Shown here: piece by piece, positions 1 to 9,084 of the stretch
Layout: each line of letters opens with the position of its first letter
Position numbering within the stretch: the stretch's first letter is position 1
Made by a program: the position numbers and the translations under genes
From: Gelatoporia subvermispora B
Taxonomy: Eukaryota > Basidiomycota > Agaricomycetes > Polyporales > Gelatoporiaceae
DNA: 64,000 bases
Assembly: GCA_000320605.2 (NCBI GenBank)
Contig: KB445794.1
Location: 1,123,688 to 1,187,687, forward strand
Reading direction: 5' to 3'
Notes under the pieces: model-generated
Told to the model about the DNA's origin: nothing
The model's database searches: none
What the model saw: the letters and a program-made list of their open reading frames with translations, nothing else

Positions 1-90
1 CGCGTTTTCGGCACATTAATCACCATACCATTCGCCGCACACCAACACACCAGAGCATCCAGTTTGAGCTGTAGATCGGCTGTGGAAGTG
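1..90 (-). pseudogene. LINE reverse transcriptase fragment left of the retroelement insertion
   Basis: Read on the minus strand, this stretch encodes the part of a non-LTR reverse transcriptase just after the catalytic ADD box, with the pattern STADLQLKLDAL followed by CAANGMVINVPKT. It is the direct continuation of the LINE piece at 5719-5844. That piece ends in ADDLALLAT, and the two share the five bases CACTT, the target duplication of the chromovirus. The rest of the LINE 3' end lies outside the window. Confidence 0.85.
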
Positions 91-488
91 TGTAATGGTC
101 GCACCCTCGGGACCTGCCTATTCAAGACATACCGACCGGCGCTGACTGATATCCGCGCGCGATGACTCGCATCCGCTCCCCCGTCGCGGATACTCTCGCG
201 GTTTCCCTTTCTTTGTATCTTCCGTATTACTTTACACTTCCCGGCCACGGTCTCTCTAGTTTACCGGTCTCGTGATCCTGTATTAGATTCCGCGCCCGCT
301 CATGTATTTAAACTCGTGTCGACTCCGCGATATCCTCGCAGAGTCAACACCAGTGTTACGCGCTATCTACTTTACTCGTTCATCCTAATCTGCGCCCTGC
401 GTGCTCAAGATCGACGCCTGCGACCTCTCTACTCTACTCTCGCCCTCTTATCTAATCTCGAGTGCTTATCTCATCAAGCGCCCTCACA
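91..488 (+). repeat. 5' LTR of chromovirus
   Basis: This 398-bp repeat begins TGTAATGG and ends CCTCACA, so it has the usual TG...CA ends. An apparently identical 398-bp copy lies in inverted orientation at 5845-6242. The LTR carries a TATA box at 305-312 and a start-site sequence at 338-347 that is complementary to the primer binding site just after the LTR. Identity of the two copies by eye suggests a young insertion. Confidence 0.93.
305..312 (+). promoter_or_regulatory. LTR TATA box
   Basis: TATTTAAA lies 33 bp upstream of GCAGAGTCAA at 338-347, the spacing expected between a TATA box and a transcription start. It supports transcription starting at about 338, which would place the self-priming sequence at the very 5' end of the RNA. 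Confidence 0.7.
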
Positions 489-490
489 GT

Positions 491-500
491 TTGACTCTGC
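491..500 (+). promoter_or_regulatory. Self-priming primer binding site
   Basis: TTGACTCTGC starts two bases after the LTR end. It is a perfect 10-nt complement of 338-347, the predicted 5' end of the element's own transcript. No tRNA-type TGG start is seen. In Tf1/sushi chromoviruses the folded 5' end of the mRNA primes reverse transcription, and this arrangement fits that mechanism. Confidence 0.75.
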
Positions 501-625
501 CAAATCAAGTCGAACTCGTTCACGCGGCTTGCCTTTCCAGGCAACTCCTTTCCCAATTCGGAAAGCTTCCATCTTCGTTCCTGCCACGCTCGCTGCGCTT
601 CTGTCAAGCTGTCAGCCTCTACCAC

Positions 626-1729
626 ATGGACTCCTCGCTTCCTTCCTCTGTCTGGGACTCGAACGACGGCTCTGGCGCTCCCTCGCTCTCACAGGAGCAG
701 GCCGTTCCCACTCCTGCTCCCCAGACTGGCAACTCCGAAGAGTCTCCCGCTCTCCTCGCTCTCGCTCGCTCCATCGAGGCTATAGCTGGGCTCGCTGACG
801 CTCAGACTGCGCTCGCCAACAATCAGCGCAACATACAGGCAACGCTCGACTCGCTCATCGGAGCCTTGCGCCCCTCAGGACCTGGCTCGTCAGCCCTCCC
901 GGGCTGGAGCCCTGCTCCCTCAGGCAATGCACCTCCTCCTCGCTTCAAGGATCCTCGCGTCTTTGACGGCTCGCCCGCTTCCGTCGACCCGTTCTTGTCA
1001 GAACTGGAGAATGCTCTCTATCTCCAGCGACGCTCTATCAACAGCGACTACGAAAAGTCCTTGTACCTCAGCACTTGGCTCAAGGATGGATCCCCCAAAT
1101 CCTGGTTCTTCGCGCTCCAGAAGACTAGTCCGGGCTCGCTCAACGATTTCGACGCCCTAATCGACAACTTCAAGAAGCACTTTGGCGACACCGACTTCGT
1201 CAACAGTCAGATGCGCAAGCTTCGCAAGCTCAAGCAGACTTCTTCTGCTGCGAAGTATGCTTCACAATTCCGTGAAATCCTGGCTCATCTTCCCATGCAA
1301 GAGGATCATATCCGAATCGTGATGTTCAAGGAGGGTCTCAAATCCGAAGTCAAAGCGCTCTTCGTCACCATCAGCCCGCCTGCCAAGTTCGACGATTTCG
1401 TGACTCAAGCAATCGAATTCGACAATCGGCTTCATGCGCACGCTGAAGATCTCAAGGACAAAGGACGACTCTCTCTTCCATTTCTACCCTCCACCACGTC
1501 TTCCACGACCTCTTCGTCCTCCGCGCCCGTTCCCATGGAAATCGACGCCGTACGCCACCGCGGTCCTATCACCGACGCCGAACGCAAGCGTCGCCGTGAC
1601 AACAACCTGTGCTCGTACTGCGGCGGTGCTCACAAGGACTGCCCGATCCTCGCGGCGCGTGACGCCAAACGCTCTGGCAACACGAACACTCAGGGAAAAG
1701 TGACGCCGGAGGCTCCCAAGACGTCCTAG
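626..1729 (+). CDS. gag: Chromovirus Gag
   Basis: This is the structural protein of the retroelement, about 367 residues from the ATG at 626; the frame is open further upstream but lacks a clear ATG. The N-terminal third is Ser/Pro/Ala-rich. The middle is a retrotransposon Gag domain (about residues 110-260) with the motifs VDPFLSELENAL and TWLKDGSPKSWF. The C-terminus has a basic stretch (DAERKRRRDNN) and then a zinc-knuckle-like CSYCGGAHKDC. That knuckle is CX2CX3HX2C rather than the usual CX2CX4HX4C, so it looks shortened. A -1 frameshift signal near the stop codon links it to pol. Confidence 0.88.
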   Translation: MDSSLPSSVWDSNDGSGAPSLSQEQAVPTPAPQTGNSEESPALLALARSIEAIAGLADAQTALANNQRNIQATLDSLIGALRPSGPGSSALPGWSPAPSGNAPPPRFKDPRVFDGSPASVDPFLSELENALYLQRRSINSDYEKSLYLSTWLKDGSPKSWFFALQKTSPGSLNDFDALIDNFKKHFGDTDFVNSQMRKLRKLKQTSSAAKYASQFREILAHLPMQEDHIRIVMFKEGLKSEVKALFVTISPPAKFDDFVTQAIEFDNRLHAHAEDLKDKGRLSLPFLPSTTSSTTSSSSAPVPMEIDAVRHRGPITDAERKRRRDNNLCSYCGGAHKDCPILAARDAKRSGNTNTQGKVTPEAPKTS

Positions 1730-1738
1730 AGCCTCCGG
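1693..1738 (+). promoter_or_regulatory. -1 ribosomal frameshift signal at gag-pol junction
   Basis: The heptamer GGGAAAA (1693-1699) is read G GGA AAA in the gag frame, which fits X XXY YYZ. Six bases later a perfect 10-bp stem begins: CCGGAGGCTC at 1706-1715 pairs with GAGCCTCCGG at 1729-1738 around a 13-nt loop. The gag stop (1727-1729) sits at the end of the loop. Slipping back one base gives a frame that is open from 1699 straight into the protease. Heptamer, spacer and stem all match known -1 frameshift sites. Confidence 0.8.
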
Positions 1739-4700
1739 ACAAGACCAGGACACTTCAAGATCCTGCGTCGCGCCCGCCGTTGTCGACTATATCCCCTAGC
1801 ACGTATTCCTGTCCTAATTATCGTCTATCGGCTCATGTACTGCGGTCCCCCGAGAATCAAAATCATCTCTTTATCTCCGTATCCCTCGTGTTTCCAAACC
1901 GCAAAGCTATTAGGACCTACGCTCTAGTCGACTCTGGCGCGACCGCCTCCTGCATCTCGGATCATTTTGCTGCTCGTCACTCCCTTCCCCGTGCTCTGAA
2001 AGACGTACCTATTCCTATCACTGCTGTCGACGATCGTCCTATCGCGTCTGGTCTCGTAACTCAAGATGTGATCTCTTGCCTCCGGGTCCAGGACCATGAC
2101 GAGCATATTGCGCTTGCTGTCGTCTCCGTTCGCTATCCCATCATCCTTGGACTTGACTGGCTCAAACGTCACAACCCCGCGATCGACTGGGCTCGTGGAC
2201 AGCTCTCCCTCTCCTGCTGTGGCGCCAACTCGTCACCACTCTTCGCCTTTGGGCAAGGCTACGGTCTCGCTCACCTGGCACCGCAACAATTCTCGATCTC
2301 TGCGGTTTCTACTTCTGCTGTCGGCCTAGGCCTCGGTCTTAACGGCACGCGTTCGCTCTCGGCGGTTCCCATCAAGCCCGCAAGCTCGGAATCAGCCTGC
2401 TTCGGAAGCTCGGCCAGCGCCTTGGCTATACCGGCAACTCCGGTACTATCTTCACTCAACCAGCCCCTCATTGGCTTCGGTCATACTGGTCTATTCTCGG
2501 CTTGGTTCTCTCGCTCTCAGGAGAAGCCCGACGTCAAGCTCCCTGAACTCAACATCTCATTCATCAACTCTTCTCGTTTCACTCGGTTCGCTCGTAACGG
2601 CGACACCTGTCTACTCTGGTATACCCCTAACTGCGGCCTTGATGAGACTATCTCGGCTGTCTCAGTAGGTGATGTGCCTTTCACGCCTCCTAAGGACGCT
2701 CCACCTCCGGAACCTCCCCCTCCGTACTTGAGTCCTGAGCAGGAAATACTCGCGTCAATCCCGGACAAGTACCACGACTTCGCTTCCGTATTCTCACCCA
2801 CTGAAGTTGACCAATTACCACCTCACCGCCCCTACGACGCCTCCATCGAGCTCGAGGAGGGGAAGATGCCACCGTTTGGACCAATATACTCGCTCTCCCA
2901 AGACGAGCGAGCCGCACTTTTCGAGTACGTCGAGAAGAATCTCAAGAAAGGATTCATTCGGCGTTCCACTTCACCTGCTGCTTCTCCCATCCTGTTCGTC
3001 AAGCGCAAAACGGGCGATCTCAGGCTCTGCGTCGACTACCGCGGCCTCAATTCTATCACAAAGAAGAATCGCTACCCTCTCCCTCTCGTCAACGACCTTC
3101 TCGACCGTGTTGAAGGGTGCAAGCACTTTTCGGTCATCGACCTCAAAAACGCCTTCAACCTGATCCGCATCAAGGAAGGTGACGAGTGGAAGACTGCATT
3201 CCGAACGCACCTCGGCCTTTTCGAGTATACAGTCATGCCGTTTGGTCTTACTAACGCACCCGCTACCTTCCAGGCATTCATCCAAGACACTCTGCGAGAC
3301 GTCCTGGATGTGACTTGCGTGGTCTACCTCGATGACATCTTAATATTCTCGAAGACTCAAGTCGACCACGACGAGCACGTCAAGGATGTGCTCACACGTC
3401 TCCGCACAGCTGGACTTTACGCCAATGCCAAGAAATGCGAATTTGACAAATCTCAAGTCGAATACCTTGGTTACATCGTCGGCGCTGATGGTATTAGCAT
3501 GAATCCGAAGAAACTCCAGACAATCTCCGACTGGCCCGCTCTTCGCTCCCTGCGCGATGTTCAGTCGTTCCTCGGATTCACTAACTTCTATCGTCGCTTC
3601 ATAGAAGGCTATGCCAACAAGGCCCTCGCGCTCAACGTCCTGACCAAGAAGGATTCACGACAATTCCGCATGACTGCAGAAGCTCTTGACTCTTTCGAAA
3701 CGCTCAAGCGCGCGTTCTTGTCAGCTCCCATTCTCCGTCATTTCGACCCTACTCGTCCTTCCACGCTTGTTACCAATGCCTCCGACTTTGCTATCGCTGG
3801 CATTCACCTTCAGCCTGACGACCTTGGGTTACTTCATCCTGTCGCCTACTTCTCGCGAAAGCTCTCGCCTGCTGAAATCAACTACGAGATTTATGACAAG
3901 GAGCTTCTGGCCATTGTCGAATCACTCCGTGACATGCGCTCCTGGCTCATCGGTACCACCACGCCAGTATCTGTGATCTCCGACCACAAGAATCTCGAAT
4001 ACTTCATGACCTCGAAGATTCTTAATCGACGCCAAGCTCGTTGGTCTATGTTCCTGTCGGAATTCAATTTCCGTCTCGACTATGCGCCCGGAAAGAAGAA
4101 TCTTGCAGACGCACCATCTCGACGTCCCGACTACGTTCCCCAACAAGGCGACGACGTGCTTCTCGAGCAACACAAAACGCTCCTTACTAGCAAGCACCTG
4201 GAACGACTCTCCGTCGATCACCTCCCTTCATGTCCCTCTAGCATCGAACCCGAGGCAATCAATGTCAACGAGATCACGACATTGGCAATCGACAATTCCG
4301 AGTTACTCCAACGATTCAAAACCGCATGCCGCGATGATACTGAATGGCGGGAAGCTATTTACGCAGGCAACACAGATTTCACGATCGCCGACAACCTCGT
4401 CTTCCACAAAGACCGCCTCTACGTGCCACACTCTCTGCGTGCAGACATCCTGACACTCCGCCACGACAACGTTGCTGCTGGTCATCCTGGACGTTCCCGG
4501 ACACTGAACTTAGTCCAGCGCGATTACTCTTGGCCCGGCCTCAATACGTTTGTACGGCAATATGTTGCATCTTGCGACGTCTGTGCACGGATCAAGGCAC
4601 CAAGGCACAAGCCCTTCGGACTACTACGCCCTCTCGATATTCCCGACCGGCCTTGGCGTTCCATCTCGATGGACTTCATTGTGAAACTGCCTCTATCACA

Positions 4701-5757
4701 CGGATTCGACTCTATCTGGGTCGTATGTGATCGCCTGACTCGCGCCGCGCATTTCGTACCATGCAACGAGACTCTCACGTCCGCGGACCTGGCCTGGCTA
4801 TTCTTAGATCGGATATTCCGTTACCACGGACTGCCAGACTCAATCATCTCCGATCGCGGTTCTGTTTTCGTCTCGAACTTCTGGCGCGAGCTCACCAAGC
4901 TCATGAGCATCGAGTTACGACACTCCACTGCTTACCACCCGCAGACGGATGGTCTTACTGAGCGCACGAATCAAACTCTAGAAGTTTACCTCCGCGCCTA
5001 CTGTTCGTATCAGCAAGACGACTGGGTCGATTACTTGCCGCTCGCTGAATTCGCGTTCAACAATGCCGTTAACGCGTCCACGCGCACCACCCCATACTTC
5101 GCGAATCTCGGATACCATCCATCGTTCGGACCTGAGCTCGCTCGCCCTTCAAGCACAGTGCCCGCAGCTGCCGACCTCGCACAGCGCCTCGACCACATTC
5201 ACGACGAACTTCGCTCTCACCTTATTGACGCACAAGCCACTCAAGCTCATTTCTATAATCGACGAGTCACACCGGCGCCTCAGTTCAAGAGCGGCGAGCT
5301 GGTCTGGTTGCTTCGGCGCAACATCAAAACAACGCGGCCTTCCGACAAACTCGATTACCGCAAGCTTGGCCCTTATACGGTCTCGCGTGCGCTCGCAAAT
5401 GACACCTACGAGCTCGAGCTGCCGACGTCCATGTCGCGCCTACATCCTGTGTTCCACGCATCACTCCTGGAGCCGTGCTCAGCACCCCCGCGTGCGCCTA
5501 TCCCTCATATAGAGCTCGTTACTGACACCTCTCCCTCGGAAATCGAGTCCATTTTGGACTGCCGCAAGGTCGGGCGTCGCTACGACTATCTCGTACATTG
5601 GGCAGATTCGTCCATCACCGACCGCTCGTGGGTACCACTGTCGGACATGCCCGCAAGCCTCAACGAAGCCCTCGAACGTTTCCACCGTCGTCACCCTCGC
5701 CTGCCCCGTCCCGCACGCATCCAGCTCGATTCATCATTAACAGCAGTGACCTGGTGA
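1699..5757 (+). CDS. pol: Chromovirus Pol: protease, RT, RNase H, integrase, chromodomain
   Basis: Pol is read after a -1 frameshift; there is no ATG at its start. The order is that of Ty3/gypsy elements. The aspartic protease has VDSGA (DSG at 1930). The reverse transcriptase has VYLDDILIF (YLDD at 3325). RNase H has the first catalytic Asp replaced by Asn in VTNASDF (AAT at 3775), which probably cripples it. The integrase has an HHCC finger and a D, D35E triad at 4672, 4852 and 4960. The GPY/F motif is LGPYTV. A chromodomain follows (about 5539-5697, ILDCRKVGRRYDYLVHW), making this a chromovirus. The last 13 codons after 5718 are foreign antisense LINE sequence; the true C-terminal tail lies inverted at 6279-6440. 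Confidence 0.93.
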   Translation, partial: SDAGGSQDVLEPPDKTRTLQDPASRPPLSTISPSTYSCPNYRLSAHVLRSPENQNHLFISVSLVFPNRKAIRTYALVDSGATASCISDHFAARHSLPRALKDVPIPITAVDDRPIASGLVTQDVISCLRVQDHDEHIALAVVSVRYPIILGLDWLKRHNPAIDWARGQLSLSCCGANSSPLFAFGQGYGLAHLAPQQFSISAVSTSAVGLGLGLNGTRSLSAVPIKPASSESACFGSSASALAIPATPVLSSLNQPLIGFGHTGLFSAWFSRSQEKPDVKLPELNISFINSSRFTRFARNGDTCLLWYTPNCGLDETISAVSVGDVPFTPPKDAPPPEPPPPYLSPEQEILASIPDKYHDFASVFSPTEVDQLPPHRPYDASIELEEGKMPPFGPIYSLSQDERAALFEYVEKNLKKGFIRRSTSPAASPILFVKRKTGDLRLCVDYRGLNSITKKNRYPLPLVNDLLDRVEGCKHFSVIDLKNAFNLIRIKEGDEWKTAFRTHLGLFEYTVMPFGLTNAPATFQAFIQDTLRDVLDVTCVVYLDDILIFSKTQVDHDEHVKDVLTRLRTAGLYANAKKCEFDKSQVEYLGYIVGADGISMNPKKLQTISDWPALRSLRDVQSFLGFTNFYRRFIEGYANKALALNVLTKKDSRQFRMTAEALDSFETLKRAFLSAPILRHFDPTRPSTLVTNASDFAIAGIHLQPDDLGLLHPVAYFSRKLSPAEINYEIYDKELLAIVESLRDMRSWLIGTTTPVSVISDHKNLEYFMTSKILNRRQARWSMFLSEFNFRLDYAPGKKNLADAPSRRPDYVPQQGDDVLLEQHKTLLTSKHLERLSVDHLPSCPSSIEPEAINVNEITTLAIDNSELLQRFKTACRDDTEWREAIYAGNTDFTIADNLVFHKDRLYVPHSLRADILTLRHDNVAAGHPGRSRTLNLVQRDYSWPGLNTFVRQYVASCDVCARIKAPRHKPFGLLRPLDIPDRPWRSISMDFIVKLPLSHGFDSIWVVCDRLTRAAHFVPCNETLTSADLAWLFLDRIFRYHGLPDSIISDRGSVFVSNFWRELTKLMSIELRHSTAYHPQTDGLTERTNQTLEVYLRAYCSYQQDDWVDYLPLAEFAFNNAVNASTRTTPYFANLGYHPSFGPELARPSSTVPAAADLAQRLDHIHDELRSHLIDAQATQAHFYNRRVTPAPQFKSGELVWLLRRNIKTTRPSDKLDYRKLGPYTVSRALANDTYELELPTSMSRLHPVFHASLLEPCSAPPRAPIPHIELVTDTSPSEIESILDCRKVGRRYDYLVHWADSSITDRSWVPLSDMPASLNEALERFHRRHPRLPRPARIQLDSSLTAVTW

Positions 5758-5844
5758 TCCCGGGGTGCGAGGGGGACATACACCTGGAGGGGGTGCCCGT
5801 CTCGTATCTGGCGCAGGCTGATGACCTGGCGCTCCTGGCCACTT
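5719..5844 (+). pseudogene. LINE reverse transcriptase fragment with catalytic ADD box
   Basis: The plus strand encodes FIINSSDLVIPG, then EGVPVSYLAQADDLALLAT, the palm region of a LINE reverse transcriptase around its catalytic Asp pair. It is on the opposite strand to the rest of the LINE because of the inversion. Its last five bases, CACTT (5840-5844), are the target duplication of the LTR element. Confidence 0.85.
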
Positions 5845-6242
5845 TGTGAGGGCGCTTGATGAGATAAGCACTCGAGATTAGATAAGAGGGCGAGAGTAGA
5901 GTAGAGAGGTCGCAGGCGTCGATCTTGAGCACGCAGGGCGCAGATTAGGATGAACGAGTAAAGTAGATAGCGCGTAACACTGGTGTTGACTCTGCGAGGA
6001 TATCGCGGAGTCGACACGAGTTTAAATACATGAGCGGGCGCGGAATCTAATACAGGATCACGAGACCGGTAAACTAGAGAGACCGTGGCCGGGAAGTGTA
6101 AAGTAATACGGAAGATACAAAGAAAGGGAAACCGCGAGAGTATCCGCGACGGGGGAGCGGATGCGAGTCATCGCGCGCGGATATCAGTCAGCGCCGGTCG
6201 GTATGTCTTGAATAGGCAGGTCCCGAGGGTGCGACCATTACA
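5845..6242 (-). repeat. 3' LTR of chromovirus, inverted
   Basis: This is the 398-bp copy of the LTR at 91-488, reading on the minus strand (TGTAATGG at 6242 to CCTCACA at 5845). No difference from the left copy was seen by eye. In an intact element it would be a direct repeat; here it lies within the inverted segment. Confidence 0.93.
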
Positions 6243-6440
6243 GTACCCCCCTCCTGAAGGCTCGAGCACCGCGAGGCTTCATCCGCCAAGGGGAGGATCG
6301 AAACGTTGAGGTGGGCGCGCGACGCGGCCGCTGCGTGTAGTCGTACGCGAGGGAGCTTCGTATTGAAGAGAGCGCTGAGGTGGCGGTGAAGGTGAACGAA
6401 GTGGGTGAATTAAGGACGCCGGACGTGGTAAGGTCCATTT
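6243..6440 (-). pseudogene. Displaced 3' end of chromovirus: Pol tail and polypurine tract
   Basis: On the minus strand, 6440-6279 encodes a basic, Pro/Arg-rich tail with TTTRSGRVARPPQRFDPPL and a stop, typical of the C-terminus of gypsy polyproteins after the chromodomain. It is in frame with pol if the inversion is undone. Next to the LTR is a purine run (GGAGGGGGG, about 6246-6254) that would serve as the plus-strand primer (polypurine tract). Confidence 0.8.
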
Positions 6441-9051
6441 GCGTGCGGCACGAGAGGAACAGGTTCCAGAGATGGGGTGACGCGGGGTCCCCCGTTAGAA
6501 TCCCGGCGCCGGCCTGGAAGCTGTCCGACAGTTCGCCCGCAAAGCGTACACGGTACGACATCCTCTTATAGACCATCCACAGCCAATCCATGATCGGCCC
6601 GCCGCAACGCAGTCGCTCCAGCTTTGCCCACAGCTGGGGCTGGTCTACGGATGGAAACGCGTTGGACAGGTCCACAAAAGCAACATACAAGGTCTTCCCT
6701 TCCGTCGCCGCTCTTGCTCGTGCACCCGACAGGATGAACATGTTATTGGCCGCATGGTGGCCAGGACGGAAGCCGTTCTGGCTATCTGGGATCAGGTGTT
6801 GTGAGTCGCTCCATTCTCGCAGTCGGCGGTCCACTAGCAAGCTCATGCATTTGATCATGCAGCTTTCCAACCCGATGGTACGATAGGACGCAGGGTCCGC
6901 CCGATCACCCTTCTTCTTCGGTATCGCGGCCACCAGTGTGGTCAGCATCTGCCCGGGTACGTCGCAGCTATCCACGCATGCGTTGAAGAATCTTGCGAGA
7001 GCATCGTTCGGAATACTCAGGATGTGTCGGTACGTGATACCATCCCTGCCATGCATCGAGTGCAGGCACTGTGCACGCAAGTGCGCCTTCAGCCCGGAGA
7101 TCTCGTCGTCCATGATAGGTCGTGAAAAGCACCTGTCTGGGGTACTATCCAGAGTCGCCATAGGGCGCGTCTGGTGCATGAGCTGAGCCAGCTCGGCCCC
7201 CGTACTCCGATCCATCGCCCCGGGGTTCATCCGCACCTCGAATTCGGTGCGGAGTTGCTGTACAGACACGAGGGGCGCGCGCGGTTGCGCCGTTGTCCAA
7301 GAGTTGATGACTGTCCAGAACTCCCGGTCAGACCGCACGTTAACCAGCATAGTTAGGCGTGCTCGCTGCATCGCCAGTGTCACTCCGCCATCCCGCTGAC
7401 CTGCACGGTCATCGTCCTCGCCCAACCGCTCTTCCCAGACTGTCGGTTCGCCCAGGTCGTTGTTGCTCGCAGTGTGCTCTCCCCGCGGGAAGCAGGAGCG
7501 CACCTTATCCACACCCGGCAGAGCTGCCTCGCCGGCTGGCCAAGCGGGCAGAGGCTGCACAGTGAACACCGCCGGTAAGTTTCGCAAGCTCCTAACCGCT
7601 AGCGCCTGCGCCGCGCTGTAAACCTGCCCGCTAGCATCATCTCCACGGAGGGGGTGAAACGACATCGGCGCTGCGCGCTCTCTCAGAACAACGACGACCT
7701 GTCGCAGGATGTCGCCATTAGCACACCGCCATCCCGTCCGCTGTTGCATCGGGCCATGTTCAGTTAGCATGCGCGGCACATAGTCGCCACGCATAAAAAC
7801 TCGTAGACGGCGGCAGGGGTCAGCGTCGCGCACGACCTGCAATGTCGCATATGCTTCGGCCCTCCCTACACTCCCTTGTCCCGCCATCGCCCAGCCTTTA
7901 TTGTTCGGGCTACCCGGTCCCCAGTATCCCGCACACGCCACATGAATGTTTCTCCCTCGCGTCTTCTGCGCCGTCGTGATGAGTACCTGTGTTGCACCAC
8001 CATCTGCTGTCGGGATGCCATACATCGAACACATTGCTTGGTCGTGTGTCTCGTGAGCTGCTAGTGTCTCCCGCAGCAGCTCGTCCAAAGCCGAGCTAAC
8101 CAGGTCCTCGCGATCTTGCGGGTTCGTTGCCCCGGTCATCCGTGGGGTGGCATACACCCGGGCATCGCCCTTCTCTCGAGACGCGGGCATGCGCAGGGTA
8201 ACACTTACCCTCGTGTGGTCAGACTCCTCGGGCATGTGTTCGTGCACCACCAACTCGCACACCCTCCCCGCCTCCACCAGTTCGCAGGACGCCACTACAT
8301 AGTCAACCACTGCCGAGCCCTGGGTGTGAATTGAGGTAAAGCGGCCCGTGTTCGTTGCGTCCTGTATCGAAGTGCCATTGATGATCACTAGTTCATGTGA
8401 GGCACACAGAGACACAATGGCCCGGCCGCGCGCATCAACTGTACCGGCACGATTATCGGGCGATATCCGTGGGAACGACAGGGGGTAGGGGGAGAGACAG
8501 GCGGTGCGCGCGTTCCAGTCCCCGAGCAGTACAGCTTCTAGGTTGGGGAGGTTGCACACCAGGGCCAGGAGGCGCTCGATTCTTTCCTCAGGGGTCACTT
8601 GCAGGCGGCGGTAGACTGGCGACGTGCGAGGGGGCAGGTAGACATTGCACAGCACAATTGAACCCAGAGTCAATACCAGCGTGTCCTCCGCACACAGCTC
8701 CCAAAGTACCGTGTAGTCCAGTGAGCGTCGTACTAGAGCCGCGACGCCACCCCCTTCAACCGACAGGTCGGCACGGAGGTCACGCGTGCGGACTAAGAGA
8801 TCAAAATCCATAGGTACCTGCAGGCAGTCCTCCTGGTCCGGGCGGAGATGCGTTTCCTGGAGGAACACCACATCGAAGTCAGCAATCACTGAGAGGAAGC
8901 TCGGACGCTCAATCTTTGTCGCCAAGCCGCCATGGACATTCCAGCTGCACACGCGGATTGTCTTATCCGTTCGGCCTATCTCGTCTGAGTTCGCCGCCAT
9001 CACGCGGTCAGGTTCGGCAGGCGCCGTGCTGTGCAGGCGGAAGACATTCAT
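6441..9051 (-). pseudogene. LINE ORF2: endonuclease, RNase H-like domain, reverse transcriptase (broken)
   Basis: The N-terminus is an APE-type endonuclease (about residues 30-300) with SWNVHGG, LQETH, LGDWNAR, VVDYVV and ESDHT. Residues about 360-480 look like an RNase H fold (RGRNIHVACAGYW, RAEAYATLQVV, RGDYVPRML) but lack the expected acidic residues at several catalytic places. The reverse transcriptase then starts (SYRTIGL, LVDRRLREW, QNGFRPGH, VAFVDLSNAFPSVDQ, GILTGDPASP). The frame runs into displaced retroelement DNA at 6440, before the catalytic ADD box, which now lies at 5719-5844. ORF1 lies 33 bp upstream. Confidence 0.88.
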
Positions 9052-9084
9052 TAGACGCAGTTCGTAGCCAGGTACAGAGCAGCC

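Larger units (their letters stand above)
5719..6440. other. 722-bp inverted segment joining LINE and retroelement pieces
   Basis: The segment is bounded by CCGCACGC (5711-5718) and its inverse GCGTGCGG (6441-6448); with one mismatch the arms extend to 12 bp. Flipping the segment puts three things right at once. Pol regains a 53-residue tail in frame, the two LTRs become direct repeats, and the LINE reading frame becomes continuous across the breakpoint. It could be a true inversion or, less likely, an assembly error. Confidence 0.85.

Noticed and set aside
5757..5849. Short plus-strand ORF after pol as a retroelement accessory gene
   Set aside because: It is the LINE reverse transcriptase ADD-box fragment in inverted orientation.
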